A stretch of 64,000 nt of DNA from Cylicocyclus nassatus (Eukaryota; Nematoda; Chromadorea; Rhabditida; Strongylidae). Below, in pieces: positions 48,094-58,460 of the stretch (the stretch's first letter is position 1; each line of letters opens with the position of its first letter). The stretch is taken from positions 58,077,823 through 58,141,822 of the forward strand of contig CATQJL010000112.1 in the NCBI GenBank assembly GCA_958299035.1. The letters are read 5' to 3'. The position numbers were made by a program, and so were the translations under genes. The notes under the pieces are model-generated. The model searched no databases. It had not been told where the DNA came from and was given only the letters and a program-made list of their open reading frames with translations.

Positions 48094-48244
48094 CCCTTCA
48101 ATTCAACGGGTTTGGTTGCTGAAAGGCGGGGGTTCGGCGTCTTACCACGGCTAGGGAAAGCCAGAGAGCACGCTTGCGAGAGAGACACAGACAGCGTCGC
48201 GAGCGCGAGCGGTTGTCTCTCACCAATCCGGTTGAATTTAAGGG
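48094..48244. mobile_element. MITE, TTTGATTCAAC family (copy 2)
   Basis: Ends cccttcaattcaacgggttt and (inverse) cccttaaattcaaccggatt, bordered by TA on both sides. The 151-base body contains agagagacacagacagcgtc. This copy is more diverged than the other two. Confidence 0.75.
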
Positions 48245-48259
48245 TAACTTATCTACGCA

Positions 48260-48945
48260 AGTCGGATGTGCTTACTGTTTGATTAGTAATAACTCTTTTG
48301 TAATGAAGTATTTCGAGAAGCTTTGGGTATCGTTTTGTAGAGCTAACTTCAGCTTAGATTTATACGCACCTTATAGAGCAAATCACCAATCTCCGCTCTT
48401 CATCACTGTAGGATTACGGTAGAAACTTTGAGCACATGGTATCACTTTAAATAAAGCTGCTTTTTCAAAAATTCTCAAAAAAATGTGAAAATTTATGTAG
48501 TGAGCTTTTCATTGACGCTGAATTCGATACTTAATTATGTACAAGATTGCAAAGCTTGCTAAACGTGTAACTGCACTTTTTAGGAACATTGAAAAAACTG
48601 TGCTTCTGCTTACCTCGCATAACTTTCTAATGAAGCGTTATGATAAGTTGCGAACTTCATATTTAAAATAAGAATTTCTAATTATTTCAGTGTGAGAGTT
48701 TTCAGTTTGTTTCCTTTGTTTTATGGAGCATAATATGACCCTTCATGGCTCAAAACGCTCTCCAAAGCTCCTACCGCAACCGTACAGTATTAGAGAGCAG
48801 TCAGTCATCTGCTATATACCGTAAATCTAAGTTGAAGCTTTTACAGAATGCTAACTAAAGCGCTTCTCGAAAAACTCCATTATAAAAGAGTTATTAACAA
48901 TCAAACAGTAGGCACATCTTTTGGGAGACCCTGTATAGTCTCAGA
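48260..48945. mobile_element. Diverged copy of the CAGGGTGTCCC MITE
   Basis: Left ttactgtttgattagtaata and right tattaacaatcaaacagtag mirror each other, and the right end gcacatcttttgggagaccctg corresponds to the CAGGGTGTCCC-type end of 33966-34639. The left terminal bases are lost or changed. No transposase. Confidence 0.65.
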
Positions 48946-49019
48946 CTCTATTTCATCTCATTTCCATGAGAAATGGCCAAAAATGGTTTCGGGTCATAAA
49001 AATTGAAAGTGATACTTAC

Positions 49020-49136
49020 TAGGGCATTCCTCCTCACACACTTCTTGTTCATCATATGTGACGTTATTGAGCAAGCAGGTATAGGTAGGTGTATTTTTGG
49101 TCAAATGGTCCGGAACGCAGAACAACTTCTCTCCAC
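49020..49136 (-). CDS. Single-exon four-cysteine module
   Basis: One 117-base exon, phase 1-1, encoding GGEKLFCVPDHLTKNTPTYT, then CLLNNVTYDEQEVCEEECP. Spacing C-x15-C-x13-C-x3-C equals the second half of the eight-cysteine module, but here the usual internal phase-2 intron is missing, so one intron was lost. Donor gtaagt and acceptor ttttgag bound it. It carries an NVT sequon. Function is unknown; it fits a shrunken Kunitz fold. Confidence 0.8.
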
Positions 49137-49488
49137 CTCAAAACAAATCGTAAAGATTATTTTTCTTACTTAAAAATAAAGCTCCCACAGGCTGAAAACG
49201 AAACTGTGAATGTCTAATAGTGATTTTTTTGGGGAAAGCTACTTAAAGGCGATTGTCGTTCAAAAACTGCGAATATTCAATATGTGAGAGCAGAGGTATG
49301 AAACTGCCTTGCCACATAAAAACTTCTGCTGAATAGCAGCTACTCGATTTGATAAAATTTGATATTTGCGTGCTAAAAAATTATTTCCTAGCCAAGGATT
49401 TCAATTTTATGCTTTTGAGTGGGCTTGTCAGCTTTTCAGCTTCTAATTCGAATGAACTTTTCCTTATAAGGCGGATAGGCGAGCTCAC

Positions 49489-49986
49489 CTCTCATCGTCG
49501 ATGAAGAAGTCGTTGTTTCTTGTGAAGGCGTTGTAGATGAGGCCACTGTACTTGGTGTGCCTGTCCTTATGAAAGGACCTGCAAGAAAAAAAAATGAGAA
49601 CCAGTTAAATATCTCTGTGAACTTCACCTTGCGAAGCATCCTCATATAGAACGCATGTTGTTTCACAAGACCTCGAAATATCGAAGCAACCGTACGGGAC
49701 CTCTTCGCACTTGTTGCTTGTTAAATTATAGTGTATCCTAGAAAGAATTAATTCTAATTTTGCGAAGATGACCAAAGCTATACAAAGAATTTTTCTAAAG
49801 CTTACGTGCCAGAACATCCTCTCATTATTCTTTCCTTTACCGATAAGAAACATTTTGGTGACCGGACTGAAATTCGACAAAATAAACTCATTATTCTCCT
49901 TGTAACAATAAACGAACATTTCGTTGTGGTTGATTCTGGCTTCAATGGTGTTGCTGCTTCGGTCGTTGATAAAGTTGAAATTCTTT
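49489..49986 (-). CDS. Linker, degenerate six-cysteine Kunitz domain, linker
   Basis: Exons: linker 49986-49918 (ERISTLSTTEAATPLKPEST), Kunitz part 1 49866-49806, part 2 49737-49628, linker 49578-49489 (GPFIRTGTPSTVASSTTPSQ...). The domain contains RSPKCFLSVKERIMRGCSG, then TIHYNLTSNKCEEVPYGC, FDISRSCETTC. Spacing C-x11-C-x12-C-x6-C-x6-C-x3-C; motif xHYNxxxxKCxxxxYGC matches the Kunitz core RYYYNxxxxxCxxFxYGGC, while the Cys4-Cys5 loop is cut from about 12 to 6 residues. Same exon phases as the canonical domains at 43 kb. Confidence 0.85.
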
Positions 49987-51105
49987 CTAAAAAATTCAAA
50001 TTAATTTCAATTTTGACGATTAATAATGATGAAGTCATCATTGGTGTGCGCAAGATGTGTCAATTTTCGTAAAAATCTTGCAGCACATTGGTTGAAGAGG
50101 TTTGATGTCTATTTTTCAGAGGTTGTCGCTTGTAATTCAAGCCGACTCGTTGTTTTTCATCTTTGAATGAGAAAAAGCTAAATCGAATGACAGAGCTTGT
50201 TCTGATGCTACTGATAAGGAGAGCTACCTGACCTAGCTCGGGCTTTTGATAAGGTACATATATATTCTGAATCAGCTTCAAACGCTGATTGTAAATATGG
50301 CTATTCCTATCTGCCACGCACCACTTCGAAGCCAGTTGTGATTTTTTTTCCTGCGCGAAATTGGCATACTCATCGACCAGGGCTCAGCACAGGTGTCTTG
50401 TAAGCAAGCTGATTATCCTTTTTGGGACAAAAAGCAAAGGAAGTATCGTTTTTGGATTTAGAAAAGACACATTGTCAAATTTCTTTTAGTCGACGTTTCG
50501 CTTTTGAGGGTTTTGTTGTGTTCATTAGGGTCAAAGGGGACTTCGTAAAAATTCGCAAAAGTAAAGAGGGACTTCGCTTTTTGCATTTTCCGAAAGCTAC
50601 CTCGTGCCGAGCACCGCTCATCGACTCACGGGTATCACGGCATCATCATCTAAGCGCTGAGAAGATTAATAAAATCTTAGAATCTTTGATTAAGAGTTTT
50701 CAGCAAATGTTCTATTATATTTGTAATCACCATATTTGCCTGCGATATGTGACTATGTGTCGAGTCCCAGCTTATGGTTTAACTTTTGCCATGAAATCAA
50801 TAAACACAAAAAGAGCGACCGAAGCCTAGTTCAAGTGGTTTTGGGAATGGATTTATCTCGAGATTTACATGAAAAATTACTGAAAATTGCACTGAAAAGT
50901 TATTGGAGACAAGGCTAATGCTAAAGAAAGAGAGCTTGGCTAAAAAGAGAAGAGAAAACAAAATGGTCATTGAATGTTGAGATTATTTTTGCACCTCTCC
51001 CACCTAGTGTGTTGATGTTTACTTGTTGCGCTATGTGTTTATGTTTGTGTGGTGGCATAATATCTATCTTATATATAAAGCTGAATGTCTGTTTGTATGT
51101 ATGTA

Positions 51106-51136
<31 letters not shown>

Positions 51137-51357
51137 ATGTCTGTGTGTACGTATGTTCCGAATAGAAAATTCCATTTCTGAACCGATCGGGACCAAACTT
51201 GGCACACATACACTACGGGCCCCGGCGGGTGTCATAGGCTACTTTTCGTCATCGATCGATATCGATTTTTTAGAATCGTGCATTACTTTTATCGATTTTA
51301 TCGATTTTTTTGCAAAGTTTGAGCTAGGGGGCTGGAATTTGGCAGAGGGGTGTAATC

Positions 51358-51398
51358 GAGCATGCTGATCACCCCCACGGGGGTGATCAGCATGCTCG
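51358..51398. repeat. Perfect palindrome inside the Helitron
   Basis: cgagcatgctgatcaccccc and gggggtgatcagcatgctcg face each other with at most a 1-2-base centre. It may form a strong cruciform or RNA hairpin. The half-site cagcatgctcgattac also starts the tandem units that follow. Confidence 0.85.
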
Positions 51399-51401
51399 AA
51401 T

Positions 51402-51660
51402 TTTGCAAAAAATCGATAAAATGGATAAAAGTAATGCACGGTTTCGAAAACTAATATTGTATTCGTAATCAGCATGCTCGATTACCCCCCTGTGCCAAAT
51501 CCCAGCCCCCTAGCTCAAACTTTGCAAAAAAATCGATAAAATGTATAAAAGTAATGCACGGTTTCGAAAACTAATATTGTATTCGTAATCAGCATGCTCG
51601 ATTACCCCCCTGTGCCAAATCCCAGCCCCCTAGCTCAAATTTTGCAAAAAATCGATAAAA
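51402..51660. repeat. Tandem repeat of about 120-127 bases (two units)
   Basis: The phrase ataaaagtaatgcacggttt occurs at about 51425 and 51545, followed each time by cgaaaactaatattgtattc, gtaatcagcatgctcgatta and tgtgccaaatcccagccccc. The two units differ at few bases. They lie within the Helitron-like element. Confidence 0.85.
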
Positions 51661-51806
51661 TCGACATCAATCGATAACAAAAAGTGGACTGTGACACCTG
51701 CCGGGGCCCGAAGTGTATGTGTGCCAAGTTGTTCGGATCGGTTGAGAAAAGGAATTTTCTATTCGGAACATACGGCGGAGCCGGGTATGCCAGCTAGTGC
51801 CATATA

Positions 51807-51971
51807 AGTTTTGATCCAACTGGCTTGGCGGGGCTTTGTGACCCAATTAAGGCCGCTCGCGGCTGCAACGCAGTCTGCGTCTCTTCAGCGCGCATGCTCT
51901 CTGATCACTATCTAGCCTTAGTTGGGTCACGAAGCCGGCATTCCAGCCGCCAAGCCGGTTGAATCAAAGGG
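51807..51971. mobile_element. MITE, TTTGATTCAAC family (copy 3)
   Basis: Left agttttgatccaactggctt and right (inverse) ccctttgattcaaccggctt with TA on both sides; it lies only ten bases after the Helitron end and 27 bases before the linker exon at 51999. The centre has gaccgctcgcg-like and gagacgcagact-like sequence shared with copy 1. Confidence 0.82.
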
Positions 51972-51998
51972 TACTTCTGAGTAAACAAAATCATTAAC

Positions 51999-52536
51999 CT
52001 TCTCTTGATGCAGTGCTTGTAGATGTGGTAATTGTGGGTGTAGGTGTTCCTTCTGGACTTGATCCTGTAACCGCTAATTATGCATTTTTCGATAAAAATT
52101 GAAGAGACATAGAAAACTTACGATCGCATAACTCTTCACATACAGTCAGATTTTCATTTTTGATGCTGTTATCGTGAATGCACATGTAGTTTTCCCATCT
52201 AATCAGTCGACAGTGACGACAGTATTTAACAAAAATCAAAGTTTTCTGAACTTACATGAAATTCCCATCTCCAGGAGTTGGAATGCAGAGATAGTCACCT
52301 CAAACAACCTTTTATGATCAAAGCAAAGAATCACTTCAACATTGCTTACATAAATCAGGATCTTCGGTTTCCCTGCTATCCCAAATGCCATCACTTGCAA
52401 TGTATTGGCAATTGTAGTATCCAGTGTAAATTCTAATATGTGTATAAGAAATGAGAATACATAAATTATTCAAAATTATTATCGTCTTACCCTTCCAAAA
52501 GCATAGCATTGCAGTAGCACGGTACTTTCTTTCCAT
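51999..52536 (-). CDS. Eight-cysteine module, copy 1, with linker
   Basis: Exons: 52536-52491, 52432-52350, 52298-52256, 52198-52122, linker 52073-51999. Peptide pieces: DGKKVPCYCNAMLLEG, IYTGYYNCQYIASDGIWD, then CDYLCIPTPGDGNF (first Cys codon split by an intron), WENYMCIHDNSIKNENLTV, CEELC. Spacing C-x1-C-x14-C-x19-C-x3-C-x15-C-x13-C-x3-C. The linker reads VTGSSPEGTPTPTITTSTST. This is the most 5' and most diverged of the five copies, so its shared residues (CxC, YxC, C-x3-C, YMC) are the best guide to the domain signature. Confidence 0.85.
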
Positions 52537-53004
52537 CTGAATTGAACACCATTAGTAACACAAGAGGTTTTGTCTTGGATAAGTAGCTTTAATATATAAA
52601 AAATCTCATTTTATACTGCGATCAGTTTTCAGGTGAGTAAATTACTGCGAGTTGATGTAAAAGTATATTAATCTGGCAAAACATTTTAGAATCAAATTAT
52701 TTAAGGCTGCACCTCAAAAAATCTTAAATAACTATCATAAACAAAATGACTTCAAAATATTAGGACTAACGCGGAAACTATCATGCAGATCCCTTCTTAT
52801 AGCTGTTCTGTTTTATGATTTTGATTATTCCTTTATTTCAGATTCCAATTTGGCGATTAGGCTGTCAAGCTTCCTTTTACAGCGGGAGCTACTGATGCAA
52901 GTTACGGAGACTGAACAGCTCCCTTACGTTATTCGGAATTCGCGACAGCTACGAATTGCTTGAGATGGATCTATTTTGTTTTATTAGCAAAAAGAGACAA
53001 ATAT

Positions 53005-53732
53005 TGTCGCGGCTCGCGCGATGCAAGCCTCTTCTCTATTCAGGTGCCGGGGGGACTGCATGCCGCTGAATCGGGGGGCGCTATCGTTTTCGCGCCCGGA
53101 CCCCTCCTTAATGGGCGCGTTGCCAAGTCAAGGGGGCATATAAAGCCGCGCAACGCGCGCCATATGGTTCTTTGACTTTGGTGACCTCGTTTTTCCCTTG
53201 ATTTTTCAGGTATTTTACCGATCGTGCTTGGCAGCTTTCCAGTAAGCTCTCGTGGATGAATTGTGGTCTTTGACGGTTGAGCGAGTTGTTGTTGGACTTT
53301 TTGGATCATACCGCGCTAAAGCGCAAGGAAAGTTTGGAGCTCTTGTTTCAAGGTTGTGTCGGCGGTAAAGAGGGCTTGTCCTCTCCTACGCGGAGGCGCG
53401 TAAGCGGTCGACCCTCGGGATTCCCTGACATTGCGCTTAGATTTGATTGGGCCATGATCGGGGCTTGGGACGAGGCGAGCTCGTCCCTTATTTTTTCTTT
53501 CTGTAGTTCAGGAATTTTCGTAGTATAGTTCCTTTTATAATGTAGTGTTTTGTTATTGAGATAAATTTAAGTAATCTAGTCGCCGTTTGTTGTTATGGTT
53601 TACTGTTACTTAACGGGTCGTTGTGTTGAACGCCGGAATGGCCAACCGGTGCTAGGGTGTGCAGGTAGAAGTTGCAGGGTTATGTAGGCAGTCGAGCGAG
53701 CAAGGGGGTCTTGAGCTTACCGAGCCGCAACA
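53005..53732. mobile_element. Solo LTR of an LTR retrotransposon
   Basis: Begins TGTCGCGGCTCG and ends CGAGCCGCAACA, giving the TG...CA borders and a 10-base inverted terminal match. It is much richer in G+C than its surroundings. Flanks aatat/aacat look like a five-base target duplication with one mismatch. A TATA box (53138-53144) lies inside. No gag-pol is adjacent, and no second LTR is seen, so this is a solo LTR left by recombination. Orientation from the TATA box would be the plus strand, opposite to the host gene. Confidence 0.75.
53137..53146 (+). promoter_or_regulatory. TATA box of the solo LTR
   Basis: catataaagc follows a G-rich stretch and precedes ccgcgcaacgcgcgcc. Position about 135 bases into the LTR agrees with an LTR U3 promoter. 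It could drive an antisense transcript within the host gene intron. Confidence 0.5.
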
Positions 53733-54038
53733 AACATCATGATTCAAATGTCAAAAAAATGAAGAGTGCCAAAATTTACTCGAAAAACTGTTGCCTCCCC
53801 TCCCCTTCCCAATCCAATAAAAATCTGGCATTTCTACTGAAAATATTGTAATTTCTGAGTACGCAAAACCATTAGGCCTGCTGCTTAACCCTGGGTTATT
53901 TCATAAATTCCCCTAGGAAGCGAGTTTACACGAACGTCTTGCATTTGCAGTATTACGACAAGCACTGGCAACAATTTTTGCTCCGGACCCATTAAAGTCC
54001 ACTGGCCCTTTCTGAACAAGACTGGATAAATGTCATAC

Positions 54039-54626
54039 CTGATGTAGTTGATGGCTCCATGGATGTGATAGTGTCCATGTCCGTCGAAGATGCCGTAGGC
54101 ATAGGCGTTGAAGCATTAGTAGCCGGTTCACCAGTTTCTGTGCCTATCGAAGGTTCAATTGATGTAGGTGACGTATCACTTGACACTGTAATAGTCAAAT
54201 GTATTGAGTTCTTTATATGATATATATTCGCTTAGAAAAATTAGTCCCAATCGAACCTTCTGTAATAATTGTTGAATACGCTGGTGTGGTTTCGGAAATT
54301 CCTGCATCTGTGGAAGATTCTGTAGGTGTAGGTGATGCGTCAGTCGAGAACCCTGCGAAAGCTTATCTCCCCTAAAATAATGAAATGCAAAGATATGAAA
54401 CAAACCTTCTGTTGCGATTGATGAGTGCGCAGTGAAGATTTCGATGTCTTCTGTGCCTGTCGATGATTCTGGAGATGATGTGATAATTGAGGACGCTGTA
54501 AAAGAACTCGCGTTTTTATAATAAAAATTAGTGAGAAATATGTAGTCATAGCCGAACCTGTGTCCTCGTCTGTGATAGATGTAGGTGAAGTGACATCGGT
54601 GTGCGCCATTGTAGCATCTGTGGATA
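54039..54626 (-). CDS. Four mucin-like linker exons
   Basis: Exons 54626-54558, 54495-54406, 54352-54257 and 54185-54039 (69, 90, 96, 147 bases), all phase 1-1 with introns of 53-71 bases. They read VSTDATMAHTDVTSPTSITD; ASSIITSSPESSTGTEDIEI; GFSTDASPTPTESSTDAGIS; VSSDTSPTSIEPSIGTETGE. No cysteine. The recurring beginning xSTDATxxPT and ending TEG show that the linker exons are copies of one another. They follow the short four-cysteine module at 54754. Confidence 0.85.
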
Positions 54627-54753
54627 CTGTAAATGTAGCTCATGAGATTATGTACCTGGTATGAAGATGTAAGCCGAGAATTTACTGCCGATGTATTCAA
54701 CTCGACAATCATTTCTCTCCCCTATCAGATGGTAGCAGCAAAAAATAACAAAC

Positions 54754-54935
54754 CTTGGCAAGCATCGAGGCACTCTTCGGACGAATTATAACGAACACCT
54801 TTGCAAATGTAAATTCTGAAGTAATCATACATATCTTGCAACTAAAAAGTCACAGAACACATAAAATTACTAAAGCAGCTTACGGGGAAATATCTTCATC
54901 GTCAACGGGATACACCTCGGCACATATGCTTGAGA
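54754..54935 (-). CDS. Short four-cysteine module, copy 2 (exons 54935-54884, 54815-54754)
   Basis: Exon 1 (52 bases) gives SSICAEVYPVDDEDIS; exon 2 (62 bases) gives IYICKGVRYNSSEECLDACQ. Spacing C-x16-C-x10-C-x3-C. Entry phase 1, internal phase 2, exit phase 1. The paralogue at 58461-58646 is closely similar, including the upstream noncoding part with an in-frame-looking ATG (NMGRLRISDE, 55020-55050). Whether this ATG is a real alternative start is open. Interpreted as a shrunken Kunitz domain. Confidence 0.82.
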
Positions 54936-55064
54936 CTGAAACCGTTTCTTCGTCACTATCATACAAATATCGGGGAAATCCTCACAGATAACCAACTGTA
55001 TTGATTTTTACCTCATCTGAGATACGTAACCGTCCCATGTTTGATAGAAAAAACCGTATAAGTT

Positions 55065-55490
55065 CTACATGCATGTCTTTGCAATTTTTTTGACTTTGAA
55101 ATTAGATTTTCTAAAGTTTCCCTCAAGTGCGGGACTTGACCTCTTCACATACATACAAAAAGAAACTATGCCCAAATTTTTTTCTTCAAAAAGTTGGGTA
55201 ATTAAACTGGCCGCCGAGCCGGAAAGACCCCATTTTTGCACTCTGACATGGTCCCTGCCGCCAGGGACGTCTTCAAGGAGAGCATCTACAACCCGAACCC
55301 AGCACCTTCTATATGGTGTATTGCCGCGCCCAATCGCTCGATTGAGTTTGGTCAAAGTGCATTGAGGTTCGTTGGCGGCCGACCATCCCTTTCGGCCGAC
55401 CCGCCCCCTCCATTGGAAACCCCGCCCACTCGGTCAAAATGGCCAGCACACTCCTGTAGGACAAGATACATACATACATACATAGTACAT
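55065..55490. other. G+C-richer intron insert, unidentified
   Basis: Around 55200-55440 the DNA is richer in G+C and contains ggtccctgccgccagggac and repeated cggccgacc(c/a) segments, followed by a (TACA)n microsatellite at 55467-55486. Open frames on both strands (96, 98 and 128 codons) overlap one another and show no motif. It looks like an inserted repeat, but I cannot assign it. Confidence 0.35.
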
Positions 55491-56325
55491 ATTTCGATTC
55501 TACATTTTACGCATTTGACTTCCAAGTTTAAGCATTTTCAAACTCAAATCAAAGATTACATCGATAAGGTGAAGCTGCTGCTTTTTTTGTTGCCTGTTTT
55601 GTCCACACGATCAAACACTTAGTACGAAGTGCCTTACTTTCGTGTCTAATCTGATGGTTTTTCGCCCAGAAAATTGACTATTTCAAGGAAGTTAAGTGCC
55701 TAATTTGGTTTCGCTATTTAACGAATAACTTTTATTGTTAAGGCTTTGATAAATCTAACTCTTTTAGAAATATCCAGGACTATGCAAAGATTGTGTGTTG
55801 GGATTTACGTTGAGTCAAACTTATGACACTGTTGCAACAAGTGCAGAGATCGTAAATGAGTAAACGCTGACAAACGGACCATTCGGTGTGATTGTTAAGC
55901 TATGGAATGAAAGACCGAGAGGGGAGGCGAGTGACTGGGTGGGGGTGGGGGTGAGGATGGAGGGGGGAATGTCTAAGTGCTTGTTTATGCCTGTAAATAA
56001 TTAAATAATTTTTTTGAAATTGTTTAAATATTACAGATACCCTTGTGAAGATTCGATTTTTCGGGGGCAGTGTCCTAAAAAGATTCGGAGCATTTCAGAC
56101 CTCTATTCAAAAATTTGCTGCCCTCCCCTCCCCCCCCCCCCTCAAATCCTGGGACCGCAAGTGGCGCTTATGTATTTAAAAAAAATCCATGCGCGCGGTG
56201 GATTGGTAGTCTGGGAAACTGCCATATCGCATGGTAAGCGCGTTTGACCGAAGCTCAAGTTATGACGGATGGCTCATACATGCTAGGTTAATGAGAGCTT
56301 ATTTGCCATAGAGTAATTGACGTAC

Positions 56326-57985
56326 CTTCCGTTGTAACTGAAGAGTCAACAGTCGTGGCTTCAGGAGTTTCTGAGCTGGCTGAAGACTCCGTGGAGTCAG
56401 ATGGAGTGACATCTGCCGATACTGTAATTTCAGACACTCCTAAAATTTCACAGAGTACACATCAAATATTGAGATGGGAGCCATTACAAAACATGAATGT
56501 GGTGTTGTCATGCAAGTCAGAAACAAACCTTCTGTTGTTGATGAGTCTGTACCTTCGGGAATTTCTGTGTCAATCGGAGATTCTACAAAAAGTGGCGTGA
56601 CATTTGCAGTTAATACTGTGATTCATTGCAATGATGACTGAGATTGAAATTGCTTTTAAGCTATGGTTATTTTTCCAAGCGTGATGCCATAAGGAAATTG
56701 TCAACAAACCTTCCGTAGAGTCCGATGAGCTGCTCACTGTGCCTTCGGAGGCATCCGTGCTCGACGAAGCTTCCGTAGAGATAGGCGTTGTGCCACTGGA
56801 TTCTGCTGTAACATATGTAATTATTGTAGAACGAATTAAGATCGTCGAGCGCCATTTTTCGATTCCAAATTTCCAAGTCTTAGATTTTGCACAAAGTTGG
56901 TGAAGACGCGGATCTGACGTGCTGATCAGGATCGTCAGACTTTTTTTCGCGTTTATTCCTTTTTTTAGAGTTGGTGGGTGTAGGGTAAGGGGGGAGGGGG
57001 AGGGAGGTAGCTCAGCATGCTACTTATGAATATCCTGCTTGCTCGCTGCAATAATTCTGTTTTGTGGAGTCATGGTAAATCGAAGGACTATGAATAGATA
57101 TCTTTTTTCGCTTTTCAGGCATATTTGGGTTCCCTATTATTCATGAAAGGCCTCTCGCAGTCGTTCCGTTTTGAAAACCATGTAAATTGTGTTTTAACTT
57201 TAGAGGCAATCTCGGGAGCCGGTGAAGGCACTTTTTGTCTCGCTTGAGTATATTGAAAAAGAAACTGGAATTTTAGAGCGAGGCAAAGGTAGTGCTCAAG
57301 GTAGTACATTATTTGCTGAATGTGACATTCTGTCAATTCCTAAGTTTTTAAAAACCGTAAGAACTTTTAACACGACCTTATGCAGTGATTTTGAAAGAGA
57401 GTCTACAAAATTGTTAAGCATCTGCTACGACCAAGAACTCCAAGAATTTTGATTCTGACAAATGTGGCGTTTGATCAAAAATGCGAAATTACTTCAAAGC
57501 CCAAGCAGCGATATCAGAATTAGTTATTAAGAAAGAATGGTTTTGACCGAACCTTCTGTAGCTATCGTTGACTCTGTTGCGACTTCGGGAGTTTGCGTGT
57601 CTTCCGAAGATTCTGAAGGTGTGGGTGATGCGCCAGTCGTGACTTCGGGAGCTTGCGTGTCTTCCGAAGATTCTGAAGGTGTAGGTGATGCGCCAGTCGT
57701 GGGCCCTATGAGAGTATCACTTATGCTCATACACAAACAATTTTGATGCTGTGTATATGTTACCACGAACCTGTTGCGATCGAGGAATCCGTTGTTGCAG
57801 CTCCGGTGATGCCTGTAACTGTCGATGAATCTGCGGATGAGTCGATTGGCTCTGTAAAACTATTCAGTTTTTTTTGTTCTCAAGTCAATTCTTATCAATT
57901 AGTTTTGAACCTTCCGAGGGGACTAAGTCCGTCGCTATCATAGGTGTAGTGACAGCGGTAGGCGCCATTGTAGCATTAGTGGATT
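56326..57985 (-). CDS. Six mucin-like linker exons
   Basis: Exons 57985-57911, 57851-57771, 57705-57553, 56805-56710, 56615-56529, 56421-56326 (75, 81, 153, 96, 87, 96 bases), all phase 1-1. Sequences: ESTNATMAPTAVTTPMIATD; EPIDSSADSSTVTGITGAAT; GPTTGASPTPSESSEDTQAP; AESSGTTPISTEASSSTDAS; VLTANVTPLFVESPIDTEIP; VSADVTPSDSTESSASSETP. They contain no cysteine. The 153-base exon holds an exact-looking 20-residue tandem repeat. The linker array is an expandable, probably O-glycosylated spacer between the two short four-cysteine modules. Confidence 0.87.
57555..57700 (-). repeat. 60-base in-frame tandem repeat inside a linker exon
   Basis: The exon 57705-57553 repeats TTGASPTPSESSEDTQ(A/T)PEV twice in tandem; the DNA copies (tcttccgaagattctgaagg etc.) differ at two or three bases. 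It indicates recent linker growth by unit duplication. Confidence 0.9.
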
Positions 57986-58460
57986 CTGAAAATCCTCCTA
58001 GTAAGTTTAAAGACAACGTCCATCCAAATCTTCATCTCCCAAGTTTTTATTCTAGAGCCTTTTCGTCACCCTAATTACAGAAATGAAGTGCAAAATGCGC
58101 GAAACCCCAGAAACCCAATTTGTGGGACCCCCTATCCTGAAGGCACAGATGACTTTTAGCACCTGGGTGGGCGGAGCTTGATAGGGAGGCGTGGCTTGAT
58201 AGACCTTCTCGGGTCTCTGTTTCATTTTTCCCATTCGGAGCCCACATTAGAGGACCGGACTAACGCAGATGTAAGACTCCTAGGGCCTTATTGTAGACTA
58301 TGTAATCGGGGGAGCATAGATTCTGCCTGACGCTGACTTTGAGATTGCTGTAGTTTAGCTCTTAAGGCTTTTTGGTATCAAAGATCCGCAGCAGAGAACT
58401 CACTGCAGGTATATCAACTCAAAACTTTCTTCTCTTTTTTGGAAAGCAGTAAAAACTTAC

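Larger units (their letters stand above)
51063..51797 (+). mobile_element. Non-autonomous Helitron-like element
   Basis: Starts TCTATCTTATATATAAAGCT after A and ends CTAG before T. A short hairpin CGGCggaGCCG lies about 11 bases before CTAG, the standard Helitron 3' arrangement. It begins with a (TGTC)n-like microsatellite, then aaaattccatttctgaaccg and 'gataggctacttttcgtc' (shared with 1541-1935). The terminal part repeats the start in inverted form (ggttgagaaaaggaattttc, ttcggaacata). There is no Rep/helicase. Confidence 0.78.

Noticed and set aside
50970..51368. 132-codon plus-strand frame with CLYVCMSVCLSVCLSVCL
   Set aside because: Translation of the TGTC/TGTA microsatellite at the Helitron start, not a cysteine-rich protein.
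55065..55622. Overlapping frames of 96, 98 and 128 codons
   Set aside because: They overlap on both strands in a G+C-richer insert and show no family motif; treated as unidentified repeat.
57537..57943. Plus-strand frames rich in Val/Ser/Gly at the linker exons
   Set aside because: Antisense of Thr/Ser/Pro-rich exons; the minus strand has the splice sites and consistent phases.
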